From Sulfuricurvum sp. (GTDB taxonomy: Bacteria; Campylobacterota; Campylobacteria; Campylobacterales; Sulfurimonadaceae), in assembly GCF_028681615.1 (NCBI RefSeq), contig NZ_JAQUHV010000005.1, positions 62,001-126,000 on the forward strand: a DNA stretch of 64,000 bases, given 5' to 3'. Position numbers and translations under genes: made by a program. A model generated the notes under the pieces. That model did no database searches and had not been told where the DNA came from. It worked only from the letters and a program-made list of their open reading frames with translations. Shown here one piece after another: positions 60,566 to 64,000 of this stretch; the stretch's first letter is position 1, and each line of letters opens with the position of its first letter.

Positions 60566-61561
60566 ATGGAACTCTCTACAACATTTTTAGGCTTAGAACT
60601 TAAAAACCCCCTGATCGCGAGTGCATCACCGTTGACCGCCTCACTGGACAGTATCAAAAAACTTGAAGACAACGGTATCGCCGCCGTCATCATGCACTCT
60701 CTTTTCGAAGAAGAGATTACCCATGAGATACGACAAATCGATCATTTTTTACACATTAACAACAATTCGTATGCGGAAGCCACCAGTTACCTCCCCAGCG
60801 AGGTCGATTTTGACAATCTCCATGCCGATCACTATCTTGAAGAGATACGTCGGATCAAGGAGTCGGTATCCGTTCCGGTAATTGCCTCACTGAACGGTGC
60901 TTCCGCCGGAGGCTGGGTCAACTATGCGACCAAACTCCAAGAAGCCGGTGCCGACGCATTGGAGCTCAACATCACCTACATTCCCACTTCAATGCAGCTG
61001 CGAGGAGATGAAGTGGAGCAGATGTATATCGATACGGCTGCAATGCTCGCACAGCATATTTCAATACCGCTGAATGTCAAAATGAATCCCTATTTTTCCA
61101 GTCCGGCCAATATGGCAAAACGGTTTGTCGATGCGGGGGTCAAAGGGCTGACCCTTTTTGACAACCCTACTCTCGTCGATGTCGATCTTGAACTGCTAAG
61201 CCCGTTGCAGCATGCCAATATCACCTCATCCGCCCGATTGAGTGAAACCCTGCGATGGTGTGCGCTTCTTTACAACAAACTCCCCTGCACCCTCTGTGCC
61301 AATACCGGAGTCCACAGCGGAGTCGATGTCCTCAAAGCCATCATGAGCGGCGCGGATGCAACGGCATTGGCTTCCGTGCTTCTGATCAAAGGGGCAGCGG
61401 AAATACAAAACATATTATCTGATATTATTGAGTGGATGGAGAAGCATGAATATGAATCGATTACTCAGATGAAGGGGAGCATCTCTCTTTGCCATACCGA
61501 TAACCCTTCCGCATATGAGCGCAATTCCTACATGTATGCTCTGCAGCATTATCGCCGTTAA
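60566..61561 (+). CDS. Dihydroorotate dehydrogenase-like protein, nifJ partner
   Basis: The 331-residue FMN-type TIM barrel resembles class 1 dihydroorotate dehydrogenases (F-L-G-L-E-L-K-N-P-L-I-A-S-A-S-P-L near 7, then A-S-L-N-G near 108, L-N-I-T-Y and V-K-M-N-P). Homologues are often found next to nifJ. AGGAGGAG lies 9 bases before the ATG, and the gap to nifJ is 2 bp, so the two are coupled. Whether it reduces dihydroorotate or another substrate with ferredoxin is not known. No separate electron-transfer subunit is visible nearby. Confidence 0.85.
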   Translation: MELSTTFLGLELKNPLIASASPLTASLDSIKKLEDNGIAAVIMHSLFEEEITHEIRQIDHFLHINNNSYAEATSYLPSEVDFDNLHADHYLEEIRRIKESVSVPVIASLNGASAGGWVNYATKLQEAGADALELNITYIPTSMQLRGDEVEQMYIDTAAMLAQHISIPLNVKMNPYFSSPANMAKRFVDAGVKGLTLFDNPTLVDVDLELLSPLQHANITSSARLSETLRWCALLYNKLPCTLCANTGVHSGVDVLKAIMSGADATALASVLLIKGAAEIQNILSDIIEWMEKHEYESITQMKGSISLCHTDNPSAYERNSYMYALQHYRR

Positions 61562-61579
61562 GATTCGTGTGATTCGGGA

Positions 61580-62743
61580 ATGAAAACGGCGTTCAACCAT
61601 GTAACTTTAATCGTTTTATTAGCAGCACTTACATCGGTTACACCGCTCTCTATCGATACGTATCTGCCATCAATGCCTGCCATCGCACATTCTCTCGGTG
61701 TAGGTATTGAAAAAATCGAAGCGACCATCAGTATTTTTCTTTTGTTTTTTGCCATCGGTCAGATGGTGGGAGGGATCCTTTCAGACAGGATGGGAAGACG
61801 AAAAACCGCTCTCTTGGGTCTTGGTATTTTTTCACTTGCCAACTTTGCCCTCTATCTTACGACATCATTGAATGAACTTTACCTTTTCCGTGCCGTTCAG
61901 GCATTTGCTGGTGGATTGGCCATTGTCAACTCCTCCGCCATCGTCCGCGATCTTTTCCACGGTACGGAGGCGGCCAAAGTTTTTTCAACCATTGCCTCCA
62001 TTACGATGATTGCACCGATGATCGCACCGGCTATCGGTTCAGTAATCATCTCCTTTTTTCCATGGAACACTGTTTTCTTGTTTTTAGGCATCTACTCCTC
62101 TGCCGTGACATTCGCTCTTTTCTCTAAGCTTCCTGAAACAGGGAGCCGTTCCACAACCAATATACTCGACGCCTATAAAAGAGTTTTGACCCACAGAGAA
62201 GCGATCAGCTATATTTTGGCGCTCACCTTCAGTTTTTCGGGGATGTTCATATTTATAGAAAAATCGAGCTTTATCTATATGGAATATTTCAGAGCCGACC
62301 ACCGCCTTTTCCCGTTTCTCTTCGGTGCCAACGTTCTGGTTATGATCGGTATGACCCGTTTAAATATCAAGCTTGTTAAAACATTTCAGCCCCGCTCGAT
62401 TTTAAAAACTGGGATAACGGTCCAGTTTATCGCAGGGCTTACCCTTCTGGGCATATCATTTCATCCAAATATTGTTGCGGTATTTGTTGTTATGACACTC
62501 TACGTCGGTATTTTGGGATTGATATTCGGAAACGGAATGTCATTGGCATTGGAATTTTTCAAACACGACAGCGGCGTTGCCAACTCGGTGATCGGAGTAA
62601 CCGAATTCACCATCGCGGGAGTGATCGGTTACATCGCTTCCTCTTTTAATACAGGTGAATTGACCCCTGTCTTTGTAATGATGTCATTGACTTCATTCAT
62701 GGCGATATTGGCACTGCGTTTAAACGTAAAACAGCTCTCGTAA
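61580..62743 (+). CDS. Bcr/CflA-family drug efflux transporter
   Basis: The 387-residue major facilitator protein is built mostly of hydrophobic helices (about 12). The Bcr/CflA signature P-L-S-I-D-T-Y-L-P-S-M-P is at about 23-34. Motif A-like G-G-I-L-S-D-R-M-G-R-R lies near 65-75, with R-A-x-Q-A-F-A-G-G in helix 4. It is a proton-driven exporter of drugs or small metabolites; the substrate is unknown. It starts 18 bp after the DHOD-like gene and could be the third gene of that transcription unit. Its stop faces the convergent small gene 5 bp away. Confidence 0.9.
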   Translation: MKTAFNHVTLIVLLAALTSVTPLSIDTYLPSMPAIAHSLGVGIEKIEATISIFLLFFAIGQMVGGILSDRMGRRKTALLGLGIFSLANFALYLTTSLNELYLFRAVQAFAGGLAIVNSSAIVRDLFHGTEAAKVFSTIASITMIAPMIAPAIGSVIISFFPWNTVFLFLGIYSSAVTFALFSKLPETGSRSTTNILDAYKRVLTHREAISYILALTFSFSGMFIFIEKSSFIYMEYFRADHRLFPFLFGANVLVMIGMTRLNIKLVKTFQPRSILKTGITVQFIAGLTLLGISFHPNIVAVFVVMTLYVGILGLIFGNGMSLALEFFKHDSGVANSVIGVTEFTIAGVIGYIASSFNTGELTPVFVMMSLTSFMAILALRLNVKQLS

Positions 62744-62748
62744 AGCTT

Positions 62749-63060
62749 TTATCGGTGATCGTGCCGATCATCATGATCATGCCATTCATGTCTGTTGTAT
62801 CTATCTTCTCTTCTCTCTTCTCGTCGATCTTCTCGTCGTTCAAATCGACGTTCATAACCTCGTTCATAACGACGGTCATTCCATGTATAATACACCCGAG
62901 CCGGTTCAACACGGACAATACGAGTCTGCGTATAGACAACTTTTTGCGGTGCCTGATGACATACGGTGTGTACAGAAAGCTCGTTATGATAGTTCATACT
63001 ATCGTGAGCCATCAGGGCTGTTGTTGCTGTTAACGCTAACGCGATCATAATCTTTTTCAT
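62749..63060 (-). CDS. Small exported His/Arg/Glu-rich protein
   Basis: The 103-residue protein has a signal peptide (about 1-18, ending A-L-M-A-H-D). The short mature N-terminal region contains one Cys, and the C-terminal half is almost only Arg, Glu, Asp, His and Tyr with E-R-R-x-x-R repeats ending D-D-R-H-D-H-R. The histidines could bind metal, and the charge pattern suggests a disordered, polyampholytic segment. I know no function. Local short direct repeats in the DNA (GATCTTCTC/GTCGTTC-type) match the peptide repeats. The gene ends 5 bp from the transporter stop. Confidence 0.7.
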   Translation of the reverse strand: MKKIMIALALTATTALMAHDSMNYHNELSVHTVCHQAPQKVVYTQTRIVRVEPARVYYTWNDRRYERGYERRFERREDRREERREDRYNRHEWHDHDDRHDHR

Positions 63061-63150
63061 GGGTTGTTTCCTCCGCTACTTTTATTTTGCAGCAGTATAG
63101 AACCCATCCGTGGAGCAATTGTGAACTGCTAATATCATCTCAAGTTCAGC

Positions 63151-63182
63151 TTGACAATTCATTTACTAAGCCCATGTACAAT
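63151..63182 (+). promoter_or_regulatory. Promoter of the secreted protein gene
   Basis: TTGACA (63151-63156) and TACAAT (63177-63182) are separated by 20 bp, longer than ideal. TG lies right before the -10, so an extended -10 promoter is possible. It is 38 nt before the ATG at 63220. Confidence 0.45.
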
Positions 63183-63219
63183 ATCCACACATATCTTTGA
63201 TAGTTGAGAGGATTTTTCA

Positions 63220-63636
63220 ATGTATAGACATACTACCCCTACGAAAAGATTTTTAGCTTCAGCCCTGCTTACAACAGGATTATTGGGTGTCGTTCCGCTT
63301 ATCGGAGATGATCTCATTCAGCCTGAGGGCATACAAACGATACAAGAGCAAGTATCACGGCGGATTGATTCACAACTTTGCAATAAACAATTTCAGTGCA
63401 GTAAAACGGGACTTGTCATCCAATTTTTACCCAATGCAAAAGCACTCTTTATGCATCCAGATTCCGAACAAATGCTAAAGGCTGATTATACTGTCCATTT
63501 TAACCGTCATATCGCCATGAATGTGTATGAAAACCCTTCCAAAAATTTTGATTTGATGATGCATGACGTTATGATGCACCCGGAAGGTTTTGTTGCCAAT
63601 GTTAATCGGGAAGATCGTTATTTTCAAAAGGTCTGA
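63220..63636 (+). CDS. Small secreted or anchored protein, unknown
   Basis: The 138-residue protein has a basic N-terminus and a hydrophobic segment at about 11-27 (likely signal peptide or anchor), followed by a polar domain. The middle contains a Cys pair (C-N-K-Q-F-Q-C at about 54-60), which could form a disulfide. The C-terminal part is methionine- and histidine-rich (M-M-H-D-V-M-M-H-P-E), a possible metal-binding run. I do not recognise a family. GAGAGGA upstream and a promoter support it being real. It is a single gene flanked by AT-rich intergenic DNA. Confidence 0.65.
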   Translation: MYRHTTPTKRFLASALLTTGLLGVVPLIGDDLIQPEGIQTIQEQVSRRIDSQLCNKQFQCSKTGLVIQFLPNAKALFMHPDSEQMLKADYTVHFNRHIAMNVYENPSKNFDLMMHDVMMHPEGFVANVNREDRYFQKV

Positions 63637-63757
63637 CCTGCCTATACGTTAGCTATGAATCATTAACTTTTTTGCAAATTATTTTGCTCGTCTAAAAAAT
63701 ATACAATTTAATCATCATTTTTAATATTGTTAATAATAATTATTCACTAATTTATGT

Positions 63758-63763
63758 TAAAAT
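63758..63763 (+). promoter_or_regulatory. -10 box of the last, partial gene
   Basis: TAAAAT is preceded by TGT (extended -10), 39 nt before the ATG at 63803, in strongly AT-rich DNA. Confidence 0.4.
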
Positions 63764-63802
63764 CCGATCAAGAATCACAAATTTAACGAAAGAATATACC
63801 CG

Positions 63803-64000
63803 ATGTTCGAATTGCATAGAAATATCATTCAAACTTTTATTACTGAGGACATTAGAGACATCAGCACGTATGGTGGCTATAAAGGTGCCTATATTCTCAA
63901 AATAACGACCAAGCGTTTGACAGTTGCTGAAAAGATTGCGGCGTATTGTGAAAGCCTTGGTGGTGAAGCGGTAATAAAAGAAAATCATAATCTAATTATT
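63803..64000 (+). CDS. N-terminal fragment of an unrecognised protein
   Basis: The frame is open from the ATG at 63803 to the window edge, giving 66 codons. The sequence starts M-F-E-L-H-R-N-I-I-Q-T-F-I-T-E and has a K-T-T-K... lysine-rich loop followed by A-E-K-I-A-A-Y-C-E-S-L-G-G-E, with an alpha/beta appearance. There is no signal peptide. The ribosome site is weak. With only the first 66 residues visible, I cannot name a family. Confidence 0.5.
   Translation, partial: MFELHRNIIQTFITEDIRDISTYGGYKGAYILKITTKRLTVAEKIAAYCESLGGEAVIKENHNLII

Noticed and set aside
1-64000. CRISPR arrays, tRNA or rRNA genes, insertion sequences, prophage
   Set aside because: By eye I found no regular repeat-spacer pattern, no cloverleaf with a TTCRA arm outside coding DNA, and no transposase, integrase or phage structural genes. 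A tRNAscan and IS search would settle this.

Overview
The window reads as a chromosomal segment of a Gram-negative, nitrogen-fixing member of the Campylobacterota (formerly Epsilonproteobacteria), probably Sulfuricurvum- or Sulfurimonas-like. This is inferred from lpxD, many c-type cytochromes, a one-protein NifJ-type pyruvate:ferredoxin oxidoreductase, a nif cofactor-assembly cluster beside rpoN, an ArsS-like histidine kinase and several c-di-GMP proteins. I see no rRNA, tRNA, CRISPR array, transposase or phage gene. Gene density is high and most intergenic gaps are under 250 bp.

Left part (1-6.3 kb): the 3' end of a multiheme cytochrome c gene, a DTW-domain tRNA-modification protein, a diguanylate cyclase, a membrane GGDEF-EAL protein preceded by a small overlapping ORF, and a class I aspartate-type aminotransferase. 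6.3-11.5 kb (minus strand): an apparent operon ilvB-ilvH-lpxD-lytic transglycosylase, then rpoN (sigma-54).

11.6-18.1 kb: a minus-strand nitrogen-fixation accessory cluster. In transcription order it is nifE, nifN, nifX, NifX-associated protein, flavodoxin, nifW, nifZ and two [2Fe-2S] ferredoxins, with rpoN downstream. A plus-strand mdaB-like quinone reductase sits between nifE and nifN. Weak sigma-54-like sites precede nifE and nifN. nifHDK and nifB are not in the window. The set would build and protect the FeMo cofactor and supply electrons to nitrogenase.

18-34 kb: a methyltransferase, an MscS channel, a sensor-like membrane protein, a TraR/DksA-like protein, protein-L-isoaspartate methyltransferase, two divergent P-type cation ATPases, an AmmeMemoRadiSam-type radical SAM enzyme, a host-attachment-family protein, Hsp20, Tex, CorA and phosphoglycerate kinase. 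34-38 kb: an unusual pyruvate kinase, an AT-rich DUF4393 (Abi-alpha-like) gene next to palindromic repeats, and a PAS-GGDEF protein.

38-52.2 kb: a compact eight-gene glycogen operon on the minus strand. In transcription order it encodes a sugar-nucleotidyltransferase with a degenerate phosphohexomutase domain, two GH57 enzymes, galT, two glgA paralogues, glgB and an alpha-glucan phosphorylase that lacks the expected PLP lysine. With pgk, pyk and nifJ nearby, the region is rich in central carbon storage and breakdown.

52.4-56.8 kb: a second minus-strand operon. It encodes a DUF1924/SHP cytochrome, a diheme cytochrome (DHC), a b561-DHC fusion, a Spy/CpxP-like protein and an OmpR-type two-component system. 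An 11-bp-period direct repeat upstream may be the regulator's binding site. 57-64 kb: nifJ with a dihydroorotate-dehydrogenase-like partner, a Bcr/CflA transporter, two small secreted proteins of unknown function, and the start of an unrecognised gene cut by the window edge.
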